Source: Psychrobacillus sp. OK032
Lineage (GTDB): Bacteria; Bacillota; Bacilli; Bacillales_A; Planococcaceae
Length of the DNA: 64,000 nt
NCBI RefSeq assembly: GCF_900111345.1
Contig: NZ_FOGY01000007.1
Coordinates: 62,001 to 126,000 of the forward strand
Direction of reading: 5' to 3'
The translations under genes were made by a program, and so were the position numbers. The notes under the pieces were generated by a model. It had not been told where the DNA came from. It saw only the letters and a program-made list of their open reading frames with translations, and made no database searches. This document shows positions 51,280-59,815 of this stretch, in pieces; position 1 is the first letter of the stretch; every line of letters begins with the position of its first letter.

Positions 51280-52263
51280 TTATAGTAATTCCGCACGAAG
51301 TTGTTCGGCGGATTTTGGTGAAAGTAGTCCAAATGGAATATCAAATGCGGTTTTCGCACCACTTTGACCAGTTTGCCCTAAACGATATGCAGCTCTTGCA
51401 TATGCCACTAGCACACTCGAAGTGAAATTAGGATTGCTTTCAAGTTTCAAGGAAAACTCTATCAATTGTTTTTCTTGACTGCCACTTTCACCACTACGAA
51501 TTACAAATCCACCATGAGGCATGCCACTGTGGTTTTGTTGTAATTCTTCTTCCGAGATAAAATGCACCGTCGTATCATAATCAGCGAAATAGTTTGGCAT
51601 AGTGACAATTTGTTTCTCCACAACTTCTTGTTTTGCCCCGTCTTCTAATACAACGAAACATTCTCTTGTATGCTTTTGGCGTGTGGAGAGTGTCGGATGT
51701 TCTCCATTGCGAACACGATCTACCGCTTCTTTCACCGGTAATGTATATTGAACCGCATTTTTTACACCCTCGACTCGACGTACTGCATCGGAATGTCCTT
51801 GACTTAAGCCATCTCCCCAAAATGTATATGTATTACCTTGTGGAAGTACAACTTCGCCAAGCAATCGATTTAAGGAGAATAAACCCGGATCCCATCCAAC
51901 CGATATAACACTTATTTTATTAGAAGCTTTTGCAGCTTTATCTACTTTTTCAAAAAACTCTGGGATTAATGCATGTGTATCAAAACTATCTACGGTGTGG
52001 AAATCTTGTGCTATTTGTGGCGTTTGTTCAGGTAAGTCTTTCGCAGAACCACCGCATAAAATCATAACATCAATTTTATCTTGAAAATCCTTTGCTTCTT
52101 CTACTAAATATACACCAACAGAAGCATCGTTTACTTGAACAGTTGAAGGATCCCGTCTGGTAAATACACCAACTAACTCCATATCAGGATTTTGTTTCAC
52201 CGCTAACTGGACTCCTCGCCCTAAGTTTCCGTAACCAATAATACCAATTCGAATTTTACTCAA
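51280..52263 (-). CDS. ddh: meso-Diaminopimelate D-dehydrogenase
   Basis: NADPH enzyme of about 327 residues that makes meso-diaminopimelate in one step from tetrahydrodipicolinate, supplying lysine and cell wall. The N-terminal Rossmann motif is GIIGYGNLGRGV. Conserved segments ISVGWDPGLFSLNR, FWGDGLSQGHSDAVRR, MPHGGFVIRSGESG and LESNPNFTSSVLVAYARAA closely follow the Lysinibacillus sphaericus enzyme. I prefer the TTG start at 52263, eight bases after GGGGG, which gives the family length. An upstream ATG at 52308 adds 15 residues. A separate lysine-pathway operon is not in view. Confidence 0.94.
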   Translation of the reverse strand: MSKIRIGIIGYGNLGRGVQLAVKQNPDMELVGVFTRRDPSTVQVNDASVGVYLVEEAKDFQDKIDVMILCGGSAKDLPEQTPQIAQDFHTVDSFDTHALIPEFFEKVDKAAKASNKISVISVGWDPGLFSLNRLLGEVVLPQGNTYTFWGDGLSQGHSDAVRRVEGVKNAVQYTLPVKEAVDRVRNGEHPTLSTRQKHTRECFVVLEDGAKQEVVEKQIVTMPNYFADYDTTVHFISEEELQQNHSGMPHGGFVIRSGESGSQEKQLIEFSLKLESNPNFTSSVLVAYARAAYRLGQTGQSGAKTAFDIPFGLLSPKSAEQLRAELL

Positions 52264-52335
52264 CAACTTTTCCCCCATCTCTACAATTTCTCTAGTATTA
52301 AAATACATGCATATTACTAAACAGTCAACGAATAA

Positions 52336-52836
52336 TTATTCAGGTGCTTCTCCAGAAAAAGCCAGCCATTCCTCTTTCGATGGACCATACATCCCTGGTA
52401 CTACAAGCCCTGCTTGACGCATTAACACGGTGATTTGACCCCTGTGATGTGTTTGATGGGAGGTTAAAACGTGTAGAATATTTGCAACTGTCCAAGTTTG
52501 ACCGTACATATCTTTTTCTTCTAGTAGCGTATCATCTGACCACTGCTCTTTTATCGCTCGAACCATCTCATCGCTAGATTCTCTATATGCCACTGCCATT
52601 TCTTTTGCTGTTGTTGGTTTCGGTGCATCATGTGAAGTGGCTTTGAATTGCAATCCTGTTTTCCCGACCATCTCATCGATTGTCACAACGATATGCCAAG
52701 CAAGCGTCCCTAGTGTTCTGCCTTCTTCATATACCTTTTGGTTTAATGATTCGTCTGTTAATGTATTTAATATTTTGAGCGTTGATTCAGATTCATGTTT
52801 CCAATTCATCAAAAAATCATCTAAAGTTCTAATCAT
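52336..52836 (-). CDS. DinB-family four-helix protein
   Basis: Protein of 166 residues with the DinB/YfiT-like fold. The putative metal ligands are His48 in LAWHIVVTIDE and the two late His in LTSHQTHHRGQITVLMRQAG. Members may be thiol-dependent transferases (bacillithiol or mycothiol S-transferases); the function here is unknown. The gene lies 72 bases upstream of ddh in the same direction, with no clear terminator between them. Confidence 0.88.
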   Translation of the reverse strand: MIRTLDDFLMNWKHESESTLKILNTLTDESLNQKVYEEGRTLGTLAWHIVVTIDEMVGKTGLQFKATSHDAPKPTTAKEMAVAYRESSDEMVRAIKEQWSDDTLLEEKDMYGQTWTVANILHVLTSHQTHHRGQITVLMRQAGLVVPGMYGPSKEEWLAFSGEAPE

Positions 52837-52958
52837 GTAGATTCCTCCAAATTTGTTTATAAGTTATATTTCGATATAATAAAGAAAGATTCCTGCTTAC
52901 TTGCGAATAGATATTACTGCCTCGTTATGGTAGACTAAAGGACAGACAATAAGAGGAC

Positions 52959-53342
52959 GTGAGCAAATTGATTAAAATCGAATTACCAAAACCAACTGTT
53001 ACTATTACCCAACGTGAACAAGTACTAAAAGAAGGCGAGATTGAAATTCCATCAATTCATGGATTTATCGACTTCCACCAACTCCCTCGTGATAAAGGTG
53101 GCATCTTTATGTTTTATAACAAAAATGATGAGCTATTATTCGTCGGGAAAGCACGTAAAATTAGACAACGTATTAAAAAGCACTTTGAAGACAATGTATC
53201 CCCAATGATTAAACACCGTGACGAAGTGTACAAAATCAGTGTATGTATAGTAGAAGAAGCGATGGATCGTGAAATTTACGAAACATATGCTATTAATACA
53301 CTAAAGTCAAAATACAATATCGACAAAGCATTTTTTAGATAA
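52959..53342 (+). CDS. GIY-YIG-domain protein, UvrC-like (YurQ type)
   Basis: Protein of 127 residues. The central GIY-YIG fold reads GGIFMFYNKNDELLFVGKA, followed by RKIRQRIKKHF. The catalytic Arg (RQRI) and the Glu region (EIYETYAINTLKSKYN) are present. The first motif is GIF-x10-FVG in place of GIY-YIG. It resembles B. subtilis YurQ, annotated as excinuclease-like. The start is uncertain: GTG 52959 lies only 2 bases after AGAGG, and TTG 52968 lies 11 bases away. It is divergent from the DinB gene. Confidence 0.83.
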   Translation: MSKLIKIELPKPTVTITQREQVLKEGEIEIPSIHGFIDFHQLPRDKGGIFMFYNKNDELLFVGKARKIRQRIKKHFEDNVSPMIKHRDEVYKISVCIVEEAMDREIYETYAINTLKSKYNIDKAFFR

Positions 53343-53352
53343 GTATCTTAAT

Positions 53353-53397
53353 AAAAAACACAAAGAGAAAGTAATCCATTTTCTCTTTGTGTTTTTT
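53353..53397. terminator. Strong hairpin terminator between convergent genes
   Basis: An 18-bp arm starting AAAAAACACAAAGAG pairs perfectly with its complement around a 9-base loop. It works in both directions, ending the GIY-YIG gene and possibly the ferredoxin-NADP reductase gene. Confidence 0.92.
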
Positions 53398-53454
53398 GAT
53401 TGCTCTCTTAGCTTTTACTCCAAGGGTGGTGTCCTAGCCATTTATTTATAGTTT

Positions 53455-54447
53455 TTATTTCACAGTCTCAAAAATACTCGTACTATGAAGTGGTTGAACA
53501 CGTGATTTCGGATCGATAAATGTTTTAATATGGCTAATTGCAATTGGTACTTCTCCAAAGCCAACCGCTATTAGTTTCACTTTTCCTTCATGCGTAGATA
53601 CATCACCTGCGGCATATATTCCTTCTATATTCGTTTCCATTTTTTCGTTTACAACGACTGAATTTTTTTGCATATCCAATCCCCAATTTTTTAATGGACC
53701 TAGTGATGCAACATTTCCGTAATTTACAATGACATGGTCAACTGGAATTCGTTGTTCGGATTTATCTTTTCCAACAATCACTACTTCTTGAACTGCTTGC
53801 CCGTCTCCTACTAATTCTTTAATACCAAAAGGTGTTTTAACTTGAACTTTAGAATTTAGTAATTGCTGAACAGTCATTTCATGAGCAGTAAATTGTTCTT
53901 TCCGATGGCAAATTGTTACGTCTGAAGCAACATCCTCTAACATCAAGGACCAATCAAGCGCTGAGTCCCCTCCACCTAATACGAGCACATTCGAGTCCTT
54001 GAAATGATTAATATCTTTCACTTTGTAATGAAGGTTCTTCCCTTCATATTCGGCTGCTCCTGGAACATTTAACTTCCGAGGTTGGAAAGAACCAATACCA
54101 GAAGTGAGCAATATTGTTTTCGAATAGTGTACTGCTTTATCTGTTGTTAATGCAAAATAATCCGAAAATTTTTCAAGCGACATTGCCGTTTCTTCCAAAC
54201 AAATCGTCGGATTGCTATAAGCTGCCTGTTCCTCCAAATTCGCCACTAAATCTTTGGCTAAAATCTTTGGAAGTCCACCAATATCGTATATATATTTATC
54301 GGGATAAAGCTCCATCAATTGACCACCTAATTGTGGTAAGCTATCAATTATCTTCACTTTTAAATCGCGTAGTCCTGCATAAAAAGAAGCAAATAACCCT
54401 GTTGGACCTCCGCCAATAATAATTACATCATATAATTCCTCATCCAT
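53455..54447 (-). CDS. Ferredoxin/flavodoxin-NADP+ reductase, thioredoxin-reductase-like (YumC type)
   Basis: Homodimeric flavoenzyme of 330 residues that moves electrons between NADPH and ferredoxin or flavodoxin. The FAD motif is IIGGGPTGLFASFYAG. GGQLMELYPDKYIYDIGG and the NADPH motif VLGGGDSALDW follow, then the FAD motif GIYAAGDVSTHEGKVKLIAVGFGE. No redox CxxC is present, distinguishing it from thioredoxin reductase. The C-terminal LHSTSIFE extension is typical of YumC/YcgT. It has no clear operon partner. Confidence 0.94.
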   Translation of the reverse strand: MDEELYDVIIIGGGPTGLFASFYAGLRDLKVKIIDSLPQLGGQLMELYPDKYIYDIGGLPKILAKDLVANLEEQAAYSNPTICLEETAMSLEKFSDYFALTTDKAVHYSKTILLTSGIGSFQPRKLNVPGAAEYEGKNLHYKVKDINHFKDSNVLVLGGGDSALDWSLMLEDVASDVTICHRKEQFTAHEMTVQQLLNSKVQVKTPFGIKELVGDGQAVQEVVIVGKDKSEQRIPVDHVIVNYGNVASLGPLKNWGLDMQKNSVVVNEKMETNIEGIYAAGDVSTHEGKVKLIAVGFGEVPIAISHIKTFIDPKSRVQPLHSTSIFETVK

Positions 54448-54523
54448 ACTTACACCTACCCTACTACTTTTTCAAGATTGATAATAACTCTCAAACCTTA
54501 GCCTATCATATATCGTGCCCATC

Positions 54524-54913
54524 TTACAGAAATCGGTTTCGCATATCTGGAGAAGGTATTGTGCAACTATCTTTTTTCCCAAACCATTTGTATCTATTTT
54601 TTGCAATCACCTTATACATACGATCTCTAAACGACTTAGGTATTACCTTGAAGAGATAAAATCCTTTCCACATTCCACTTAAGTGTTTACAAATCGCAAG
54701 TGCGGCATCAGAGGATTCGTATACTGTATTATTATCAATTACTATCACACTATCCATCATTTCAGGAATGGAATACTTTTTCTTTAGATTTTCACCCATA
54801 TCGCTTTGCAGAGCCGCAAAGCGAAAATAACATTGAGGATCTCTTTTGATAATAAATTGAACGCTTGCATCGCAAAAATTACATTCTCCGTCAAACAAAA
54901 CAATAGCAGTCAT
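54524..54913 (-). CDS. DCC-family thiol-disulfide oxidoreductase-like protein (YuxK type)
   Basis: Protein of 129 residues in the DUF393/DCC family. The N-terminal hallmark is VLFDGECNFCDASVQFI, which gives CxxC within a thioredoxin-like fold. A segment SSDAALAICKHL and a tail YRWFGKK-like (NRYKWFGKKDSC) match. The family is predicted to be a thiol oxidoreductase but is not well characterised. GGGAGGG precedes the ATG. The family B repeat lies 40 bases upstream. Confidence 0.88.
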   Translation of the reverse strand: MTAIVLFDGECNFCDASVQFIIKRDPQCYFRFAALQSDMGENLKKKYSIPEMMDSVIVIDNNTVYESSDAALAICKHLSGMWKGFYLFKVIPKSFRDRMYKVIAKNRYKWFGKKDSCTIPSPDMRNRFL

Positions 54914-54952
54914 ACGAAATCCCTCCCTTCTTACAGTATATCAGTTATAACG

Positions 54953-55185
54953 AGCGAAAGCGCAAGCGCCTGTCTCTGCCCCGACAGGCAAATGGGGATG
55001 GGGTAGGTCTGCAAAATGCGCCACATCCTGTGGCAATGCAGACATGACCCGCATCGTGCGGGCCCAGGAGGCAGATCCCCAGCCACCACAAGCGATTTTG
55101 TTTGCGACGAGCTATGCGCAGGAGCAACGTTCTTCTGCGACGAGCTATGCGCAGGAGCAAGGCGCTGGAGTCTGGACGGGGAATC
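54953..55185. repeat. Dispersed repeat, family B, with internal 33-bp duplication
   Basis: Inverted relative to the copy at 15420. The ends are AAAGCGCAAGCGCCTG and AAGGCGCTGGAGTCTGG. A run of 24 identical bases starts at 55104 and again at 55137, giving a 33-bp period; the other copy has it once. Nested hairpins include GTCTGC...GCAGAC around CCACATCCTGTGG, and CCCGCATCGTGCGGG. It lies between the DksA-like gene and the DCC protein gene. Confidence 0.8.
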
Positions 55186-55242
55186 ACTTGCAGAAAGTTA
55201 TCCACATGTAATAGGTTTTATAATATGCAAAAGCAAGAAAAA

Positions 55243-55268
55243 GCCCCAGTACATATGTATACTGAGGC
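55243..55268 (-). terminator. Terminator of the DksA-like gene
   Basis: GCCCCAGTA and TACTGAGGC form a stem with one mismatch over a short loop. On the minus strand it is followed by TTTTTCTTGC. Confidence 0.85.
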
Positions 55269-55275
55269 ATTGCAT

Positions 55276-55761
55276 TTATTGTTTGTCGGAAGGGGTATCA
55301 GAAGAACCGACTTCTTCTAAAATTTCAAAGCTGTTTGAATAATCCCGGAGTCTAGGATCTTCATCTTCTACCGGTTGGTCGGTTGTAGAATTTAATACGG
55401 ATTCTTCTAGTGAGCGTATTTCCTCATTCACTTCTTGCTGGGCATGCTCAACGCATGTAGTTGCAGTGGGCACAGCCTCCAGCCTTTCCATTGGAATTTC
55501 TATTCCACACTCTGTACATACACCATAAGTACCTTCATCTATGGCGGTTAAAGCTTCTTCTATATCGGCTATCTCTTCTTCAGAATGTTTTCGTAATGCT
55601 AGCCGGGTGTGCTTATCTGTTAAATCTGACGCATTATCTGCTGGATGATTATCGTAATTAGATAGCTCTGTTGTTTCAAACTCTTCGTCATTCTCTTTGC
55701 TTACTTCTAATTCTTCTTTGCGGCTTAATAATGTATGTTTTAATTTCTCGTATTTCGACAT
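55276..55761 (-). CDS. DksA/TraR-like zinc finger protein (YteA type)
   Basis: Acidic protein of 161 residues related to B. subtilis YteA and DksA. The long N-terminal helix region contains YDNHPADNASD, the YteA-family motif, and a coiled coil around residues 50-75. The finger reads YGVCTECGIEIPMERLEAVPTATTCVEHA, so the ligands are C, C, C and H in place of four cysteines. The last 45 residues are acidic and low in complexity. YteA-type proteins have been linked to sporulation but the role is unclear. A strong AAGGAGG site precedes the ATG. Confidence 0.88.
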   Translation of the reverse strand: MSKYEKLKHTLLSRKEELEVSKENDEEFETTELSNYDNHPADNASDLTDKHTRLALRKHSEEEIADIEEALTAIDEGTYGVCTECGIEIPMERLEAVPTATTCVEHAQQEVNEEIRSLEESVLNSTTDQPVEDEDPRLRDYSNSFEILEEVGSSDTPSDKQ

Positions 55762-56022
55762 ATTAATTCCTCCTTGGGGTTATATTAGGATTACCCATAT
55801 TTCATCGAAATAAAACCATTTTTTTGATATGTTCTACTTCCCTGCTGCGGTTTGACCCTTTATAAACTTTAGAGCATTTTTTCGGATAATATAACCAAAA
55901 TAGAGCATCCTAATGGACGTATCTCGCTCTGGGTGTGTACCTCTTTCGTTTTATTTCAAATTGTACATATACTGTATTTAATATTCAAATAAGGTATTAT
56001 AAAAATAAAGGAGTGGTTTATA

Positions 56023-56655
56023 ATGGGAATCCATAAGTTTTTTATGAGCATGAACGATTTAGAAAGAATTATTCGAGCTCCTGGACGCTTTAAATTTGAA
56101 GAGCATAACGTTGCCGCACATTCATGGAAGGTTTCCCAATATGCGATGTTCTTTGCTACAATAGAAGAAAATAATGGCGCTACAATCAACTGGAAATCAC
56201 TATATGAAAAAACGATTAACCATGACTTTGCAGAAATTTTCATCGGCGATATCAAAACTCCAGTGAAGCATGCTTCGCCCGAATTGAAACAAATGCTTTC
56301 ACATGTGGAAGAAAAAATGATGGAAAACTTCATAAAAAAGGAGATACCTCAGGAATTCCACGCCGTGTTTTTCGACAGAATGAAAGAAGGTAAAGATGAA
56401 ACAATCGAAGGTAGATTATTAGAGCTTGCAGATAAACTAGACCAAGTATATGAAGCTTTTGCAGAGTTGCAACGTGGAAATACAGATGTAGAGTTTCTTA
56501 AAATGTATGAAAATGCTCTTCGAAAAATTTTCAAAATACCATTACCAAAAAGTATCGCCTATTTTAAAGAAGTGATGCTTCAAGATATAATAGCTGAGGA
56601 ATCTGTTATTGACGTAAAAACGATGACATTAAAAATACTAATGGAAGAAAAATAA
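56023..56655 (+). CDS. HD-domain phosphohydrolase, YfbR-like
   Basis: Protein of 210 residues in the HD superfamily. Metal-binding His and Asp are visible as HNVAAHSWKVSQYA, NHDFAEIFIGDI and the late Asp in ELADKLDQVYEAF. The arrangement matches YfbR-type 5'-deoxynucleotidases, which dephosphorylate nucleoside monophosphates; the substrate is inferred. AAAGGAGTGG precedes the ATG. A GntR regulator gene begins 85 bases downstream in the same direction, with a perfect palindrome between. Confidence 0.85.
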   Translation: MGIHKFFMSMNDLERIIRAPGRFKFEEHNVAAHSWKVSQYAMFFATIEENNGATINWKSLYEKTINHDFAEIFIGDIKTPVKHASPELKQMLSHVEEKMMENFIKKEIPQEFHAVFFDRMKEGKDETIEGRLLELADKLDQVYEAFAELQRGNTDVEFLKMYENALRKIFKIPLPKSIAYFKEVMLQDIIAEESVIDVKTMTLKILMEEK

Positions 56656-56666
56656 ATATTTATTTG

Positions 56667-56690
56667 AAAAATACGATATATCGTATTTTT
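56667..56690. promoter_or_regulatory. 24-bp perfect palindrome upstream of the GntR gene
   Basis: AAAAATACGATA at 56667 is followed directly by its reverse complement to 56690. The T run on the right gives it weak terminator ability for the HD gene. Its core ACGATATATCGT suits a GntR-type autoregulatory operator. A -10-like TATACT follows at 56696. Confidence 0.55.
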
Positions 56691-56740
56691 TAGTGTATAC
56701 TATTATTGAACTATTACGACAATTGAAAGGAGGAATTTGA

Positions 56741-57385
56741 ATGCCAATCCCTGTAAATCATGCAAAACCTGTACGCACCACTGCTAAGCTCCATGCTTTC
56801 AACCAATTACAACAATGGATTATTGATGGTACACTTCAACCGCAAGAAAAATTAAATGATATTGAACTTGCAAAAGCATTGGGTGTTAGTAGAACTCCGA
56901 TCCGGGAATCATTGCAACTTTTAGAGTCACAAGGCTTCGTATCAATGCAACCGGGAAGAGCTACCCAAGTCACAGCGGTGGAAACGGAGGATATAAATAA
57001 TCTTCTACCTCCGCTCGCTGTATTGCAAGCGCTTGCAGCAGAGCTCGCCATCCCTAATATAGACGAAGCTACACTTCAACTACTAGAGGAAAAAAATGAG
57101 CTATTTGCAGATGCACTCCACACGAAAGAATTCACTACTGCATTAAAAGTAGATGAAGAGTTTCATAAGATTATTGTAGATAGTGCAAATAATCCATACA
57201 TACTTTCTATGGTAGAAATGCTTCAAGCCCATGTGCGAAGATTATTCTATTATGAAAAGATCATTTTAAGAGAATATTCCATCGAACAGCATGCAGAGAT
57301 TATTAAACTTCTACGAGAAAAAGATGCACAAAAGCTAGCAGAAACAATGCGTTCAAATTGGAATTATACAATTGAGGAATTTTAA
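56741..57385 (+). CDS. GntR-family regulator with FCD domain
   Basis: Protein of 214 residues. The winged helix-turn-helix (about 15-80) contains LNDIELAKALGVSRTPIRESLQLLESQGFV, the FadR-subfamily pattern. The all-helical FCD ligand domain (about 90-210) shows DEEFHKIIVDSANNPYI, and H...QHAEIIKLL carries the expected metal-binding His residues. Such regulators sense acids such as pyruvate, lactate or gluconate. The ligand and targets are not evident from neighbours. A GGAGG site lies 7 bases before the ATG. Confidence 0.9.
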   Translation: MPIPVNHAKPVRTTAKLHAFNQLQQWIIDGTLQPQEKLNDIELAKALGVSRTPIRESLQLLESQGFVSMQPGRATQVTAVETEDINNLLPPLAVLQALAAELAIPNIDEATLQLLEEKNELFADALHTKEFTTALKVDEEFHKIIVDSANNPYILSMVEMLQAHVRRLFYYEKIILREYSIEQHAEIIKLLREKDAQKLAETMRSNWNYTIEEF

Positions 57386-57386
57386 A

Positions 57387-57420
57387 AAAAATTCATTCCC
57401 AATAACGGGAATGAATTTTT
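57387..57420. terminator. Bidirectional terminator between gntR-type gene and brnQ
   Basis: A perfect 14-bp stem AAAAATTCATTCCC with GGGAATGAATTTTT has a 6-base loop and is flanked by A and T runs. Confidence 0.92.
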
Positions 57421-57424
57421 TCAT

Positions 57425-58774
57425 TTATACTGTTTTCACTTGTTGGAACCTACCGATTAACCCAGTAATAATCGTAACAATTATAAACGGAATGAGCCAA
57501 CCAAGACCAACATCATAGAATGGTAAGCTATTCTCATAAAACGATACAATTGGCTTCAACCAGCTATAGTGTTCGATACCTAACGAATCACATAATGCTT
57601 TAAAGCCATCAATAACACTTATTAAAAACGTAATGAACATAACACTTACATATACAATTCTCGCATGATTAAACAGCGGAGATAAAAAAGTTAACAAAAT
57701 AAGTACAATCGCTAAAGGATATAATAACATTAACACTGGAATAGAATACGTAATAATATTCGATAAACCAACGTTTGCAATAATACAAGTAAACACGCTG
57801 AAGAAAACTACAAAGGCCTTATAACTAATTTTTGGCATTAGCGTATGAAAATACTCCCCACATGCAGTCGTTAAACCAATACTAGTAGTTAAACATGCTA
57901 AGAAGATTACTATAGATAAAAGAACTGCACCAAAAGAACCGAAATAATGCTCTGAAGCACTACTTAACACTGGTCCCCCATTGTCAAATAAGCCAAAAAG
58001 TCCAGTACTAGTCGCCCCTAAATAAGCAATACCTGCATAAATGACACCTAAAAAGAAAATCGCAACACCACCAGCTTTCGCTGTTGCTCCAATAATCCCT
58101 TTCGTTGAAGTAACACCCATTGATCGAATTGCATTGATTACAATGATACCAAATACTAATGAAGCCAGTGCATCCATTGTATTGTAGCCTTCTGTAAATC
58201 CAGTCATAAATGCTTTGTCCACATAACTTCCCTGAGGTTCCTCAAATCCACCCATTGGTTTTAAGACAACAAATATTAATAAAATAAATAAACCAATGAT
58301 TATTCCAGGAGACAAATATTTCCCTACGTTGTCCACAATTTTAGATGGATTTAGCGAGAATAACATCGTAACCCCAAAGAAGAATATCGTGAAGATAAGT
58401 AATCCAATTTGTACATATTCTGTCGCTATAAAAGGTTGAATCCCTATTTCATAAGAAACTGCCCCGGTTCTTGGAAGTGCAAATAACGGTCCGATTGTTA
58501 AGTACAATAAAGAAGTAAATATTACTGCAAAAATCGGATGTACTCTGCTTGATAACTCTTGTAAATTTTTACTTCCTGAAAAGCCCATTGCAAGTGTACC
58601 TAGGAAAGGTAATCCTATTCCAGTTGCTAAAAAACCAAGAACTGCTGGCCATAGGTTAGTACCAGCGTTTTGTCCTAAACTTGCTGGAAATATTAAGTTG
58701 CCTGCTCCAAAAAACAATGCAAATAACATTACCCCGATAAAAAGGTAATTGGAAAATGAAATTTTCGTGTCCAT
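57425..58774 (-). CDS. brnQ: Branched-chain amino acid transport system II carrier (LIVCS family)
   Basis: Twelve-helix permease of 449 residues that imports leucine, isoleucine and valine with Na+ or H+. The N-terminal signature is LFALFFGAGNLIFPASLG, and conserved GAVSYEIGIQPF and LTTSIGLTTACGEYF follow. Length matches BrnQ/BraB proteins. GGAGGAAGAA precedes the ATG. A 42-bp-spaced direct repeat lies 100-160 bases upstream. No T-box leader is visible, so regulation by CodY or another repressor is only a possibility. Confidence 0.95.
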   Translation of the reverse strand: MDTKISFSNYLFIGVMLFALFFGAGNLIFPASLGQNAGTNLWPAVLGFLATGIGLPFLGTLAMGFSGSKNLQELSSRVHPIFAVIFTSLLYLTIGPLFALPRTGAVSYEIGIQPFIATEYVQIGLLIFTIFFFGVTMLFSLNPSKIVDNVGKYLSPGIIIGLFILLIFVVLKPMGGFEEPQGSYVDKAFMTGFTEGYNTMDALASLVFGIIVINAIRSMGVTSTKGIIGATAKAGGVAIFFLGVIYAGIAYLGATSTGLFGLFDNGGPVLSSASEHYFGSFGAVLLSIVIFLACLTTSIGLTTACGEYFHTLMPKISYKAFVVFFSVFTCIIANVGLSNIITYSIPVLMLLYPLAIVLILLTFLSPLFNHARIVYVSVMFITFLISVIDGFKALCDSLGIEHYSWLKPIVSFYENSLPFYDVGLGWLIPFIIVTIITGLIGRFQQVKTV

Positions 58775-58876
58775 TCTTTCTTCCTCCTGTGATATAAGAA
58801 ATAATCATTTTTTGTTGTTTGTAATATGTTCTCTTAGATGAATGCTATGCAAATGATTTTCCTACACCACTGCTGT

Positions 58877-58931
58877 ATGCAATATATCAGACTTGATAAT
58901 ACTATGGATTAAGTCAGAATGCAATATATTA
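58877..58931. promoter_or_regulatory. Direct repeat ATGCAATATATYA upstream of brnQ
   Basis: ATGCAATATATCA (58877-58889) and ATGCAATATATTA (58919-58931) differ in one base and are 42 bp apart, about four helical turns. They lie in an AT-rich region of about 260 bp between brnQ and composite repeat R2. The spacing suggests a pair of protein sites, but no regulator is identified. I see nothing else in that gap. Confidence 0.35.
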
Positions 58932-59048
58932 ATCTAAATTAACCGAACATTAATTTTATTGGAATAATATTCATCTCTTCTTTAAAAACAGAAATGACCT
59001 TTAAGTGCATCTCGTCTTTCGAAGATTACAAAGAAAAATTGTTTGTAC

Positions 59049-59720
59049 AATATAGAGATAGTGCGTCTTAGCAAGTTGAATAAAGTGTCCGCAATGATTT
59101 TCGCTACAGGGCGGACGATTTCCGTGGGGTGAGCGATGAACCTTCACCGACGCTACGCGTACGCTGTGAAGTTTCATCTGTCTCACTCATCCCACTGGAG
59201 TCGCCGCCCTTCCGCGAAAATCAATGGATCATGCTGACTAATTAGTTTCTCGCTTTATAAACCAAAAGTTTTATTAGAATCGAAGAGGGAAATCCAATAT
59301 TAGTAAGTATCTCGTAAAAATGATCCAGTATAGCTAAGAGCAACCAACTTATGTACGGAAGTAATCATTTCCCAGATCAAAGAGTTTACTTAATAGGAAG
59401 TGACCATTAATTTGTAAAATGCACGTATTAATAAGTAATAAATTACATATCGGAGGTTATTTCCACTGTTTAATAAGCATTTTTTTCATATAGCGATAGC
59501 TGCCACTTTGGCTTCGTGCAGCTTTTCTAATTATTTCTTATTGATTTGTAATTAGCTAGCATATTTCGTTGATTGAAGCGGAAGGCGGCGACTCCAGCGG
59601 GAACAGCACGAGCTGAAAGCCCCGCAGGAACGCAGTGACGAGGAGATTGAAGCCGTGCCCGCGGAAAGCGTCCGCCTGAAGCGAAAATCCAGCGGTCACT
59701 TCTTGTTTCACATTATCCCT
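59049..59720. repeat. Composite repeat R2, near-identical direct copy of R1
   Basis: Aligns base for base with 22209-22877, 36.8 kb away in the same orientation, with occasional substitutions and a few small indels. It holds a family A palindrome (59097-59224), a conserved middle with hairpin AGCTGCCAC...GTGCAGCT, and a second family A palindrome (59570-59690). In the middle, AGCTACC in R1 is AGCTGCC in R2, changing a base in the stem. No gene is visible. Confidence 0.87.
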
Positions 59721-59763
59721 AAACAGCAACATATCTTCTACTTTATAGTTTCCTAAAGTAGAA

Positions 59764-59806
59764 AGAAGCTAACACTCTAAGATAAGTTCTTAAAGTGTTA
59801 GCTTCT
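59764..59806 (-). terminator. Terminator of the mrp operon
   Basis: AGAAGCTAACACT (59764-59776) pairs perfectly with AGTGTTAGCTTCT (59794-59806) around a 17-base loop. TTCTACTTTAGG follows on the minus strand, a weak T run. It lies 9 bases after mrpG. Confidence 0.75.
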
Positions 59807-59815
59807 ATTTTAAAA

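Noticed and set aside
54945-55342. ORFs across the second family B repeat on both strands
   Set aside because: Internal Arg/Ala-rich repeats reflect the 33-bp duplication; they overlap the terminator and the end of the DksA-like gene.
8781-59720. GC-rich blocks as horizontally acquired gene islands
   Set aside because: They contain no genes, and their composition is explained by palindromic repeat modules shared across the window.
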